Positions 33,154-42,070 of a DNA stretch of 64,000 nt are shown here, one piece after another. A program made the position numbers and the translations under genes. Source of the DNA: Chthoniobacter flavus (GTDB lineage Bacteria; Verrucomicrobiota; Verrucomicrobiia; Chthoniobacterales; JACTMZ01); the NCBI GenBank assembly GCA_945878135.1, contig CAMDUL010000001.1, positions 62,001 through 126,000 on the forward strand, in the 5' to 3' direction. How positions within the stretch are numbered: position 1 is the first letter of the stretch; each line of letters opens with the position of its first letter. The notes beneath the pieces were generated by a model. That model was not told the origin of the DNA and made no database searches. It saw nothing but the letters and a program-made list of their open reading frames with translations.

Positions 33154-33597
33154 ATGACCGCGATCCTTCCCGACCTGCAATCGGTCATCCTTTGCGAAGA
33201 CGTGCGCACGGAAGTGAGCGGAGCCCAAACTTTGGTCGGGGCGATCGGCGCCATCGCCACCCCGCAGCTTCCCATCGGTTTTTTCAAACTCTGCCTCTGG
33301 ACCCGCTGGTGCGGCGGCATCGGAAAGTTCCACCAGGACTCGCGCCTGCTTGATCCCGATGACCAAACCGTGGCCGAAGCCTCCATCGATTTCCAATTGA
33401 AGGAGATCGAAGGCAGCGCGACCAACGTCCATTTCTTCGGAGGCGTGCAGGTCAGAAAATTCGGCGTTCACCACGTGGAAATCCGCCTCGACGGCGACAT
33501 GCGCATGAGGTTTCCCGTGCCCGTGGTGCGGGTCAACCAACCGCCGGCCGCGGGGACCAACCCCGGCGTGTTCCAGCCGCCTTCTTCCGGGGACTGA
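33154..33597 (+). CDS. DUF6941-like hypothetical protein
   Basis: The 147-residue protein has an all-beta look: LQSVILCEDVRTEVSGAQTL, GFFKLCLWTRWCGGIGKF, then FHQDSRLLDPD. It resembles DUF6941, small proteins of unknown function. It starts 2 bases after uppP. No signal peptide or catalytic motif is apparent. Confidence 0.7.
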   Translation: MTAILPDLQSVILCEDVRTEVSGAQTLVGAIGAIATPQLPIGFFKLCLWTRWCGGIGKFHQDSRLLDPDDQTVAEASIDFQLKEIEGSATNVHFFGGVQVRKFGVHHVEIRLDGDMRMRFPVPVVRVNQPPAAGTNPGVFQPPSSGD

Positions 33598-33609
33598 CCG
33601 AACAGCCGT

Positions 33610-33650
33610 CCCTCCGCTGCGCGGAGGGCGCGCTTGCCCGCGGAAGCGGG
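33610..33650. other. two stem-loops before the M23-type gene
   Basis: A perfect 8-bp stem with a 3-base loop (CCCTCCGC-TGC-GCGGAGGG, 33610-33628) is followed by a 5-bp stem (CCCGC-GGAA-GCGGG, 33637-33650). No T-run follows on either strand. They may attenuate or stabilise the transcript. Confidence 0.4.
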
Positions 33651-33675
33651 GATCCTTATCGTGACGGACGACGTC

Positions 33676-34413
33676 ATGCCGCCCATCCGTCCGCTTTTTC
33701 TCCTCCTTGCCCTCGCGGCCGGTCCGGCGCCACTGGCCGCGCAGGAACCGGGATTGCAATATGCGGCGACCCGCAGCGTGGACGGTTTCGACATGCCGGT
33801 CGGGAAGCCCGACGCGGAGGGTTACTACCGCTCGCGCGGACTCATCGTCGGCCGCCACATGGGGGACGATTGGAACGGCAACGGCGGGGGCAACACGGAC
33901 TTGGGGGCTCCGGTTTACGCGACCGCACACGGCCTGGTTATTTATTCCCGCGACGCGCGCATGGGCTGGGGCAAAACCGTCATCTTGCGGCACGCTTACT
34001 GGGAAGGCGGCAAGTGGAATTACGCGGACTCCTTTTACACGCACCTGCACCAGATGTTCGTCCGCGAGGGCCAGCAGGTCCGGCGCGGACAGCTCGTCGG
34101 CAGTATCGGGACGAACCGCGGCATGTATACCGCGCATCTGCATTTCGAAATCCGCAAGAACCTGCGCATCGGCATCAACCAGGGATCCTACCGCAAGGAC
34201 CTGAGCAACTACTTCAAGCCCTACGAGTTCATTCTCGGGCGGCGCCAGTTGAACGGCGGCAACCGCCGCGTGCGCGTGCCGATCAACACGTTCCAACTTC
34301 AGGCCCGCGTGGTGGACCAGATGGGGCCGGGGGCCCGCCGCGTGGAACCGCCGTCCAAACCCCGGGCCAAGCCCGACTTCAAAGTCGACCGCTTCGGCGA
34401 ACCGTTGCCCTGA
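33676..34413 (+). CDS. secreted M23-type (LytM) peptidase-like protein
   Basis: From the ATG at 33676 the product has 245 residues with a signal peptide (MPPIRPLFLLLALAAGPAPL, cleavage likely after ALA/AQ). The LytM zinc residues are present: H61-D65 in GRHMGDDWNG, H123 in YTHLHQM, and the HxH pair H154/H156 in TAHLHFE. M23 proteins cleave peptide cross-links in peptidoglycan. The segment NGGGNTDLGAPVYATAHGLV is the usual surrounding fold. Confidence 0.88.
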   Translation: MPPIRPLFLLLALAAGPAPLAAQEPGLQYAATRSVDGFDMPVGKPDAEGYYRSRGLIVGRHMGDDWNGNGGGNTDLGAPVYATAHGLVIYSRDARMGWGKTVILRHAYWEGGKWNYADSFYTHLHQMFVREGQQVRRGQLVGSIGTNRGMYTAHLHFEIRKNLRIGINQGSYRKDLSNYFKPYEFILGRRQLNGGNRRVRVPINTFQLQARVVDQMGPGARRVEPPSKPRAKPDFKVDRFGEPLP

Positions 34414-34419
34414 CCGCGG

Positions 34420-36003
34420 TCAGGCCACGCGGCCGGATCGCAGGACCGCGTATTCGAAGCTGTCGACCAAGGCCTGCCAGCTCGCCTCGATGATATTGTC
34501 CGAGACCCCGACTGTCCCCCACTCCGCCGCGCCGTCCGTGGAGGAAATGAAAACCCGCGTGCGTGCCGCGGTCCCGCGGCGCCCGTTGATGATGCGCACT
34601 TTGTAGTCGTCCAAACGGATGTCGCCGATGACCGGATAATGCGGCACGAGCGCCGACCGCAGCGCAGCGTCGAGGGCATTGACCGGACCGTCCCCGCTGC
34701 CCTGCTTGCCGACTTTCTCGCCGTTGACCAGGATCTGCACCATGGCCGTGCACTTGTTCCAGTCCGCCCCCGGCTTCCCGCTGCGGAGAAAGTCGCACCT
34801 GTATTCGTCCAACTCGAAAAGCGACCGGTGCTTCCCGAGCACGCGCCGGATGAGCAACTCGAAGGAAGCCTCGGCCGCCTCGAACTCGTAGCCCTCGTGC
34901 TCGAGGCGTTTGACCTCCTGCAAAACTTTCGCCACTTCGGGCGCACCTTTGGCGAACTTGAAACCCATGGACTCGGCCTTGACCAGAACATTGGTCTGTC
35001 CCGAAAGGTCGGAAATCGTCACCACGCGCTCGTTGCCCACCAGCACCGGGTCGATGTGCTCGTAGGAACGGGCCAGTTTCTGCACGGCATGGACGTGCAA
35101 CCCGCCCTTGTGGGTGAAGGCGGCCCCGCCGACGAAAGGTGCACGGATGTCGTGCGGCACATTGGCCACCTCGTCGATGAAGCGGGACAACTCGGTCAAG
35201 CGCCCGAGATCGCGGACCAACGGAAGGGCGCATTTCAGCTGGAGAAGCGGGATGATCGTGGTCAGGTTGCAGTTGCCCACGCGTTCCCCGTAGCCGTTCA
35301 TCGTGCCCTGGACCTGGACCGCGCCGGCTTCGACCGCGGCCAGGGCGTTGGCCACGCCGAGCCCGCAGTCGTTGTGGGTGTGCGTGCCGACCGGACTCCC
35401 GACGGCCGCCGCCGCAGCCTTGGTGGCCTCGGCCACGAAAAGCGGAAGACTTCCGCCATTCGTGTCGCACAGCACAACCAGATCGGCCCCCGCCGCCGCG
35501 GCGGCCTGCACCGTGGCCAGGGAGTAGACCGGATCCTCCCGGTAGCTGTCAAAAAAGTGCTCCGCATCGTAGAAGACCTCGCGCCCCTGCGCCTTGAGGA
35601 AGGCTACGGTGTCGCGGATCATGGCCAGATTTTCCTCGAGCGTGACGCCGAAGACTTCCGTGACGTGCAACGGCCACGTCTTGCCCACGATGGTGATGAC
35701 CGGGGTGGCGGCGGCAAGCAACTGGCGAACCTGCGCGTCGTCCTCCACGTTCACCCCGCCGCGGCGCGTCATGCCGAACGCCGCGATCTTGGCATGGCGC
35801 CAGGTCCGCCGGGCCGCCTCGGCGAAAAACTCCGCGTCCTTCGGGTTCGAACCCGGCCAGCCGCCCTCGATGTAATCGACACCGAACTCGTCGAGACGCT
35901 CGGCCACCCGCAGCTTGTCCTGCACGCTGAACGAGATGCCCGTTCCCTGCGTGCCGTCGCGCAAAGTCGTGTCGTAAACCGTGACCGGAACGCTCGATGT
36001 CAT
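34420..36003 (-). CDS. cimA: citramalate synthase
   Basis: The 527-residue enzyme condenses acetyl-CoA and pyruvate to citramalate in a threonine-independent route to isoleucine. It has the HMGL-like catalytic signatures VYDTTLRDGTQGTGISFSVQ and GTHTHNDCGLGVANALAAVE, the GGWPGSNPKD segment typical of the CimA (rather than LeuA) branch, and a C-terminal allosteric domain from about 390. The ATG at 36003 directly precedes conserved sequence. It follows the LOG gene by 20 bases. Confidence 0.92.
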   Translation of the reverse strand: MTSSVPVTVYDTTLRDGTQGTGISFSVQDKLRVAERLDEFGVDYIEGGWPGSNPKDAEFFAEAARRTWRHAKIAAFGMTRRGGVNVEDDAQVRQLLAAATPVITIVGKTWPLHVTEVFGVTLEENLAMIRDTVAFLKAQGREVFYDAEHFFDSYREDPVYSLATVQAAAAAGADLVVLCDTNGGSLPLFVAEATKAAAAAVGSPVGTHTHNDCGLGVANALAAVEAGAVQVQGTMNGYGERVGNCNLTTIIPLLQLKCALPLVRDLGRLTELSRFIDEVANVPHDIRAPFVGGAAFTHKGGLHVHAVQKLARSYEHIDPVLVGNERVVTISDLSGQTNVLVKAESMGFKFAKGAPEVAKVLQEVKRLEHEGYEFEAAEASFELLIRRVLGKHRSLFELDEYRCDFLRSGKPGADWNKCTAMVQILVNGEKVGKQGSGDGPVNALDAALRSALVPHYPVIGDIRLDDYKVRIINGRRGTAARTRVFISSTDGAAEWGTVGVSDNIIEASWQALVDSFEYAVLRSGRVA

Positions 36004-36023
36004 GCGGGGTCGGTCGCGGCCGC

Positions 36024-37076
36024 TCAATCCTCCGTCGGCGATTCGTTGATCGTGTCGATGAGCAGGCGGAGCATGCCGAAGTCGGTCTTCTTGGGGGTGA
36101 GAACCAGACGCGCCATTTCTTCCTCCTGGACCCCGCGGAAAATGGATCCCACCACCCACTGCTGGTCCGTGTCCTCCTCCGGCAGCATGCCTGTCTGCTC
36201 GATTTCACCCGAGACGAGGATGGGGCGGAACTTTTCGTTCAGATCGCGCAGGGCCTGCGCGGTGAGCCGGCGTTTGATGCGGATGACCATTTTTTCGCGC
36301 AGCCACCGGTAGGAATCGAACACGCGGTAGAATTGCTGGATGTGCGCGATCGTCTCTTCGCAAGAGTGGGAAATCTTGAAAAGATGGAAGTCGCTCGGCG
36401 AAATGAGCTTCATGCGCAGCAGGTCGTTCTTGATGAAGAACTCCCATGTCTCCCAGTAACGCCCGTCCGGCGTGTCGAGCAGGATCAGCGGCGTGATCTT
36501 CGCCTTTCCGGTCTGCATCAGGGTGAGACACTCGAACCCCTCGTCCTGGGTTCCGAAACCGCCCGCAAAGAGCACGAAGGCGTCCGTCTCCTTCACGAAG
36601 TTCACCTTGCGCGTGAAGAAGTAGTTGAAATTGATCAGCTTCTTGTCGCCGTGGATCGTCTCGTTGGCCCGCTGCTCGAAGGGCAGCCGGATGTTGAGAC
36701 CGAAGCCGTTGTCGCGTCCCGCACCCTTCTGGGCCGCGCCCATGATGCCATCGCCTCCTCCCGTGATGACCATGAACCCGTGCTCGACCACCTTGCGCCC
36801 CAGTTCCTCCGCCATCTTGAACTCGGCGGTCTCAGGCGCGAGCCGGGCCGAACCGAAGACAGCCACCTTGCGGCGGTCGGAGTAGGGTTGGAAGACCTTG
36901 GAAGCGTAGCGCAACTCTTTGAGGGCGCGGACAAACAGCTTGAGGTCGGCCACCGGAGCCTTGTCCCGGCCGAGCCGGAGCGCTGTCTCGATCAACTCTT
37001 CCACCAATTCCGGGGAATGGGCACACCCGCTTTCGGCCACCAGCGCTTTGATTGCGGCCTCTTCTTTTTCTTTCAT
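36024..37076 (-). CDS. LOG family (TIGR00730-like) protein
   Basis: The 350-residue product contains a LOG-type Rossmann core: VAVFGSARLAPET, VITGGGDGIMGAAQKGA, and AGGFGTQDEGFE (PGGxGTxxE variant). LOG proteins release free cytokinin-like bases from nucleoside monophosphates, or act as nucleotide 5'-phosphoribohydrolases. This one is longer than the usual 180-220 residues, with extra N- and C-terminal helices. A GGAAGG sequence lies just before the ATG. Confidence 0.82.
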   Translation of the reverse strand: MKEKEEAAIKALVAESGCAHSPELVEELIETALRLGRDKAPVADLKLFVRALKELRYASKVFQPYSDRRKVAVFGSARLAPETAEFKMAEELGRKVVEHGFMVITGGGDGIMGAAQKGAGRDNGFGLNIRLPFEQRANETIHGDKKLINFNYFFTRKVNFVKETDAFVLFAGGFGTQDEGFECLTLMQTGKAKITPLILLDTPDGRYWETWEFFIKNDLLRMKLISPSDFHLFKISHSCEETIAHIQQFYRVFDSYRWLREKMVIRIKRRLTAQALRDLNEKFRPILVSGEIEQTGMLPEEDTDQQWVVGSIFRGVQEEEMARLVLTPKKTDFGMLRLLIDTINESPTED

Positions 37077-37174
37077 AGGAACCTTCCAGTATGATCCCCC
37101 GTTGGCGGAAAGCACGCAATTTCATCCCTGCCCCGTTGCCCCGCGCCGGACGCGCTGTTACGTTCCGCCAGCCC

Positions 37175-38191
37175 ATGATCATCGTCATCCGCCCCCATTC
37201 GCCGCCCGATAAAGTCGAGGAAGTCATCCGCGAGATCACCCAGCTCGGCTACAACGCCAGCCCGATCCGCGGGGAATACCAGACGGTCGTGGCGGCCATC
37301 GGCGACGAAACGACGCGCGCCAGCCTCGAGTCGCTGACCGCCCTGCCCCAGGTCGAGCGCGTTCTCCGCGTGCAGAAGCGCTACAAACTGGCCAGCCGCG
37401 AGTCGCAACCCGATGGCACGGTAATCGACGCCGGCGGGGTGAAAATCGGCGGGGACAACTTCGTTCTCATGGCCGGACCATGTTCGGTCGAAAGCGAGGA
37501 GCAACTTCTGGCCACGGCCCGCGCGGTCAAGGCCGCCGGAGCCACCATCCTGCGCGGCGGCGCCTACAAGCCGCGCACCTCACCCTACGAATTCCAGGGA
37601 CTCGGACCGGAGGGGTTGCGGTTGCTCGAAACGGCCCGTGCCGAGACAGGACTGCGCATCATCACCGAGGTGCTCGGGGAAAATGACGTCGATCTTGTCG
37701 CCGCCACGGCCGACATCCTGCAGATCGGCGCCCGCAACGCGCAAAACTTCCAGCTGCTCATCGCCTGCGCCCGCAGCGGGAAACCCGTCCTCCTCAAACG
37801 CGGCATGAGCATGCGCATCGAAGAATGGCTGCTCGCCGCCGAATACCTCCTCGCCCACGGCAACCCGAACGTCATACTCTGCGAGCGCGGCATCCGCACG
37901 TTCGAGAACTACACGCGCAACACCCTCGACCTGTCCGCGGTTGCCGTGGCCAAGCAGGAGACCCATCTGCCCGTCATTGTCGATCCAAGCCAAGGCTGCG
38001 GCCGTGCCGACCTTGTGAAAATCCTCTGCCGCGGAGCGGCTGCGGTCGGCGCCGACGGTCTCATCGTCGAGGTGCACCCTCATCCCGCCGAAGCCCTCAG
38101 CGACGGGCAGCAGCAACTCGATCCGGACGCTTTCCGCGAGCTCGTCGCCGGTCTGCGGCCCTTCGTCTCCGCCGCGGGCAGGGTTCTCTGA
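37175..38191 (+). CDS. type I-beta DAHP synthase (3-deoxy-7-phosphoheptulonate synthase)
   Basis: The 338-residue enzyme has an N-terminal ferredoxin-like regulatory domain (1-70) and a barrel with LMAGPCSVES, RGGAYKPRTSPYEFQG, and EVHPHPAEALSDGQQ. It joins PEP and erythrose-4-phosphate at the start of the shikimate pathway. In place of the usual DPSHxxGR, which supplies a metal-binding His, it reads DPSQGCGR (codon CAA). A second DAHP synthase with intact ligands is at 52862-53983. The ATG at 37175 fits the domain start; upstream frame lacks similarity. Confidence 0.88.
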   Translation: MIIVIRPHSPPDKVEEVIREITQLGYNASPIRGEYQTVVAAIGDETTRASLESLTALPQVERVLRVQKRYKLASRESQPDGTVIDAGGVKIGGDNFVLMAGPCSVESEEQLLATARAVKAAGATILRGGAYKPRTSPYEFQGLGPEGLRLLETARAETGLRIITEVLGENDVDLVAATADILQIGARNAQNFQLLIACARSGKPVLLKRGMSMRIEEWLLAAEYLLAHGNPNVILCERGIRTFENYTRNTLDLSAVAVAKQETHLPVIVDPSQGCGRADLVKILCRGAAAVGADGLIVEVHPHPAEALSDGQQQLDPDAFRELVAGLRPFVSAAGRVL

Positions 38192-38194
38192 CCC

Positions 38195-39304
38195 TCAACG
38201 GTGGTCCAACCTGAGCAGCAGCCAGGTCCCGATGCCGATGAACAGGATGTTGGGCACCCAGAGGAGCAAGTAAGGGAAAGCCCCAGCGTCATTGCGCACC
38301 ATCTCGGCCAGCACGACGAAGAAAAAGTAGCCGAAAGCCAGGGCCAGACTGATGGCGAAGCCGACCGACGTCTCCTTGCGCTGCGCGGTGATCCCCAGTG
38401 GCATGGCGATGAGAGCGAATGCCACGCAGGCCATCGACATGGAAAACCGTTTGCTCATTTCGGTCCTCACCGCGGTCTCGCGCGCGGTGCCGCTCACACC
38501 GCCCAGACGTTCGGCCAACTCGGAAAGTGTGTAGGAACGCAAGGGGCGCTCACCCGCGGCCGCCGCGAGGTCGTCGAGGGGAATGTTCACCGTGGCTTCG
38601 GCCACGGAAATGCCGTGGCGGATGGCGGCAAGATCATGCAAACGCTCCGGATCCCGCTGCTCGAAACGCGCGTCCTCCAAGGTCAGCACGATTTGTCCGC
38701 CACCCTCCTCCGGTTCGATGCTCCCCCGCTGCGCGTGGATGATCTGCCGGATCCAGCCCTTGTCATCCGTCTCGACCACCGTGACCTCCGACAAATTGTT
38801 CCCGTCCTTCCCGCCGAGGAAAATCTTGCGGCCCTCGAACTGGTCGACGACCTCGTCCGGCACGAAAAGCGCGGCGGGATTGCTCCGGGCCATCGCCGTG
38901 ATGGCCTCGCGCATGGCCGCTTCGGCCCGCGGGGCCACCCGCGCATTGATCCAGAAGGTGAAAAGACTGAGCAGCACGCCGACCGCCAGCACCGGCATGC
39001 AGACACGGAACAAGCTGACCCCGCAGGCCCGCAGGGCGATCATTTCGTTGTCGGCGGACATGCGACCGAAAATAAGCAGGACCGCGGTGAGGAATCCCCA
39101 CGGCACGGTGAAAGCGAGCGAGAAGGGCAACACGTAGAGCATGAAAAGCAGAACGTATTTGAACGGCACATCGCGGTTGATCAGCAGATCCAGCAACTCC
39201 TTGAAAATGTTGCCGAGCACAAGGACGAGGCTCAGGACCGCCACCCCGTAGAGAGCCGTGACCAGCACGGCGCGGCCCACATAACGGTCGATCAGGTTAA
39301 TCAT
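38195..39304 (-). CDS. LptF/LptG-family permease
   Basis: This 369-residue protein has the YjgP/YjgQ layout: three N-terminal helices (to about 110), a periplasmic beta-jellyroll domain at about 125-270, and three C-terminal helices. VPWGFLTAVLLIFGRMSADN and SMACVAFALIAMPLGI are diagnostic. It forms part of the LptB2FG complex that extracts LPS from the inner membrane. No lptB is adjacent, and F versus G cannot be told. It is convergent with the DAHP synthase, 3 bases apart. Confidence 0.92.
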   Translation of the reverse strand: MINLIDRYVGRAVLVTALYGVAVLSLVLVLGNIFKELLDLLINRDVPFKYVLLFMLYVLPFSLAFTVPWGFLTAVLLIFGRMSADNEMIALRACGVSLFRVCMPVLAVGVLLSLFTFWINARVAPRAEAAMREAITAMARSNPAALFVPDEVVDQFEGRKIFLGGKDGNNLSEVTVVETDDKGWIRQIIHAQRGSIEPEEGGGQIVLTLEDARFEQRDPERLHDLAAIRHGISVAEATVNIPLDDLAAAAGERPLRSYTLSELAERLGGVSGTARETAVRTEMSKRFSMSMACVAFALIAMPLGITAQRKETSVGFAISLALAFGYFFFVVLAEMVRNDAGAFPYLLLWVPNILFIGIGTWLLLRLDHR

Positions 39305-39431
39305 CGCAGGATAGAAGGCGCCGACGGGCGCGGAAAAGGGGGAGATTACGCGCTTGCGCCCGCCGATGCAAAGCGTCCTGCGCGGTTTTCTCATTGAGCC
39401 AGCGACCGCGCGCCCGCACTATCCTGCGACC

Positions 39432-40961
39432 ATGCCGAGCAACGCCGCCCCGTCCCCGGACCATCGCCGCCCCGGTCCCGCCTGCATCTTCGTCATCTTC
39501 GGCGCGTCGGGCGACCTGACCAAACGCAAGCTCATCCCCGCGCTCTTCAACCTCCGGTGCCTCGGGCTCCTGCCCGAGCACTTCGCGGTCATCGGCGTGG
39601 CCATCACCCCGGGCGACGATGCGAGTTTCCGCGAGCAGATGACGGCGGACATCCGCCAGTTCGCCACCCACCCCGTCGACCCGGCCGAGTGGCAGGCTTT
39701 CCTTGCCGGGTGCTACTACATCTCGGGAGATTTCAACGACGAGGCCGTCTTCGGCGCGCTCAAAGAGAAAATCGCCGCCGTGCAGCAAGAGCGACGGATC
39801 GAGGGGCAAAACGTGGTTTTCAATCTTGCCGTGACCCCCACGCTCTTCGGCACGGTGGCCGGACAACTCGGCGCCGCCGGGCTCCTGCAAGAGACGCCCG
39901 ACGGCTTCCGCCGCGTCATCATCGAAAAACCCTTCGGCCGCGACCTCGACACAGCCCGCGAACTGAACAACCAGCTCCACGGAGTCCTGCGCGAGTCGCA
40001 GATCTACCGCATCGACCATTACCTCGGCAAAGAGACCGTGCAGAACATCATGGTCTTCCGCTTCGCCAACATGATTTTCGAGCCGAACTGGAACCGGCGT
40101 TACGTCGACAGCGTGCAGATCACGGTGGCCGAGCGGCTTGGTGTGGAGAACCGCGGGGGTTACCTCGACCACTACGGCGTCCTCCGCGACATGGTGCAGA
40201 ACCACATGCTCAGCGTCCTCTCGCTCATCGCCATGGAACCGCCGGGCTCGATAAGCGGCGATGCCGTGCGCAACGAGAAGGTCAAGGTCCTCGACGCCAT
40301 ACGCACCCTGCAACCCGAGGACGTCATCGAGAATTGCGTGCGCGGACAATACGGGGCCGGCGTGATCGACGGGCAGCAGGTGCCCGCCTATCGCGACGAG
40401 CCCAGCGTCGATCCGCGCTCCCCCACCGAGACCTACGCCGCCCTGCGACTCTTCGTGGAAAACTGGCGCTGGGCCGATGTTCCTTTCTACCTCCGCACCG
40501 GCAAACGGCTGGCCAAGCACCTCACGCAGGTCGTCATCCGCTTCAAACGCACGCCGCTCATGCTTTTCGGCGAAAAAGTCCACAGCGAGGCCGGACCGAA
40601 CGCCCTCATCCTCAATATCCAGCCCGAGGAGAGCATCACCATCATGATCCGCGCCAAGAAGCCCGGGCCCTCCATCGTCGTCGACAGTATCCCGCTCGAC
40701 TTCGACTACCGGCAATTCGGCAAGCAGTCGCCCGCCACCGGCTACGAAACGCTGCTCCATGATTGCATGATCGGCGATATGACACTCTTCCACCGCGAGG
40801 ACAGCGTCGACGCCTCTTGGCGCATCGTGAACCCCATTCTCGACGTCTGGGGCGCCCTGCCGCCGCGCGATTTTCCCGACTACGAAGCCGGGTCATGGGG
40901 CCCCGCCGCCGCCGACAAGCTCCTTCTGCGCGACGGGCGGCAGTGGGAAAATCCGGCCTGA
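39432..40961 (+). CDS. zwf: glucose-6-phosphate 1-dehydrogenase
   Basis: The 509-residue enzyme oxidises glucose-6-phosphate to 6-phosphogluconolactone with NADP. It has the coenzyme motif FGASGDLTKRKLIPALF, the active-site block RIDHYLGKETVQNIM, and FFLRTGK-type sequence (PFYLRTGKRL). Length is standard. The following glucokinase gene supplies its substrate, so the two form a small glucose-entry operon. Confidence 0.97.
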   Translation: MPSNAAPSPDHRRPGPACIFVIFGASGDLTKRKLIPALFNLRCLGLLPEHFAVIGVAITPGDDASFREQMTADIRQFATHPVDPAEWQAFLAGCYYISGDFNDEAVFGALKEKIAAVQQERRIEGQNVVFNLAVTPTLFGTVAGQLGAAGLLQETPDGFRRVIIEKPFGRDLDTARELNNQLHGVLRESQIYRIDHYLGKETVQNIMVFRFANMIFEPNWNRRYVDSVQITVAERLGVENRGGYLDHYGVLRDMVQNHMLSVLSLIAMEPPGSISGDAVRNEKVKVLDAIRTLQPEDVIENCVRGQYGAGVIDGQQVPAYRDEPSVDPRSPTETYAALRLFVENWRWADVPFYLRTGKRLAKHLTQVVIRFKRTPLMLFGEKVHSEAGPNALILNIQPEESITIMIRAKKPGPSIVVDSIPLDFDYRQFGKQSPATGYETLLHDCMIGDMTLFHREDSVDASWRIVNPILDVWGALPPRDFPDYEAGSWGPAAADKLLLRDGRQWENPA

Positions 40962-41023
40962 CCGACCGCGCCGTGACCACTGCCCGCCGCAACCCGGACG
41001 CGAAGGCGGATGAACCGCACGCC

Positions 41024-42067
41024 ATGCGGCCCGTGCCCTCGGGCCAAGGACCTCTTGTCCTCGGCGGCGACGTCGGGGGCACCAAGACATGGCTCGGACT
41101 CTTCCGCGCCGGCGGCGGGGATGCCGCCGCCCCGCTCACCCTGCAACGCGCCGCCAAATATGCCAGCGGCACCGCCGGCGGACTCGAAGACCTCGTGGCC
41201 GGATTCCTCGCGGACGAACCGGATCCGGTCGACTTCGCGTGCTTCGGGCTCCCCGGCCCGGTGCAAGGACAGCAGGCCAAGTTGGTCAATCTTCCGTGGG
41301 AAATCGACGCGCGCACGCTGACCGCACGCTTCGGCTTCCGTGCCACCTTCCTCATCAACGACTTGGTGGCCAATGCCTACGGTATCGGCGAACTGGCGGC
41401 GGACGACTTCGCCGTCCTGCATCCCGGCGAAACCGGGGCCGGGGGCAACATGGCCGTCATCTCGCCGGGGACCGGACTCGGCGAGGCGGGGATTTTTTGG
41501 GACGGACGCAAACACCTGCCGTTCGCCTGCGAGGGCGGGCATGCCGACTTCGCGCCGCGCACCGCCCTCGAGATCGAACTCCTCCTCCACCTGCTCGACT
41601 CGTATGATCACGTCAGCGTCGAGCGTGTGCTCAGCGGGAGCATGGGGATTCCCAACATTTACCGCTTTCTCCGCGACACCGGCCGTGCGCCGGAGAGGCC
41701 GGAAGTCGCCGCATTGCTCGCCACGCAGGACCATGGCGCCGTTATCACGCATGCCGCCATGGAGGGGACCTGTCCGCTCTGCGGGCAAACGATGGAACTC
41801 TTCGCCGCGATCCTCGGCGCGGAGGCCGGCAACCTCGCCCTGAAAACCATGGCCACCGGAGGTGTCTTTATCGGCGGCGGCATTGCCGCGAGGGCCCTTC
41901 CCTTTCTCCGGCATCCATCGCTCCTCGAGGCCTTCTTCGCCAAAGGCCGCTTCGGCGAATTCATGCGCAAGATCCCGTTGCGCGTCATCCTCAACGACCG
42001 CGCCGCGCTGCTCGGCGCCGCCCGCCACGCCTTGCACGGCGCGGAGCGGATGGCATCCTCGGCCTGA
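41024..42067 (+). CDS. glk: glucokinase
   Basis: The 347-residue product has the ATP-binding signature LGGDVGGTKTWLGLF near its start, the FLINDLVANAYGI segment with the catalytic Asp, and SPGTGLGEAG, all typical of the E. coli Glk family. It phosphorylates glucose with ATP. It lies 62 bases after zwf. I chose the ATG at 41024 close to the conserved start; a GTG about 50 bases earlier is possible. Confidence 0.95.
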   Translation: MRPVPSGQGPLVLGGDVGGTKTWLGLFRAGGGDAAAPLTLQRAAKYASGTAGGLEDLVAGFLADEPDPVDFACFGLPGPVQGQQAKLVNLPWEIDARTLTARFGFRATFLINDLVANAYGIGELAADDFAVLHPGETGAGGNMAVISPGTGLGEAGIFWDGRKHLPFACEGGHADFAPRTALEIELLLHLLDSYDHVSVERVLSGSMGIPNIYRFLRDTGRAPERPEVAALLATQDHGAVITHAAMEGTCPLCGQTMELFAAILGAEAGNLALKTMATGGVFIGGGIAARALPFLRHPSLLEAFFAKGRFGEFMRKIPLRVILNDRAALLGAARHALHGAERMASSA

Positions 42068-42070
42068 ACC

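Noticed and set aside
34639-36312. 557-codon frame opposite cimA and the LOG gene
   Set aside because: It crosses two well-supported minus-strand genes and lacks domain similarity.
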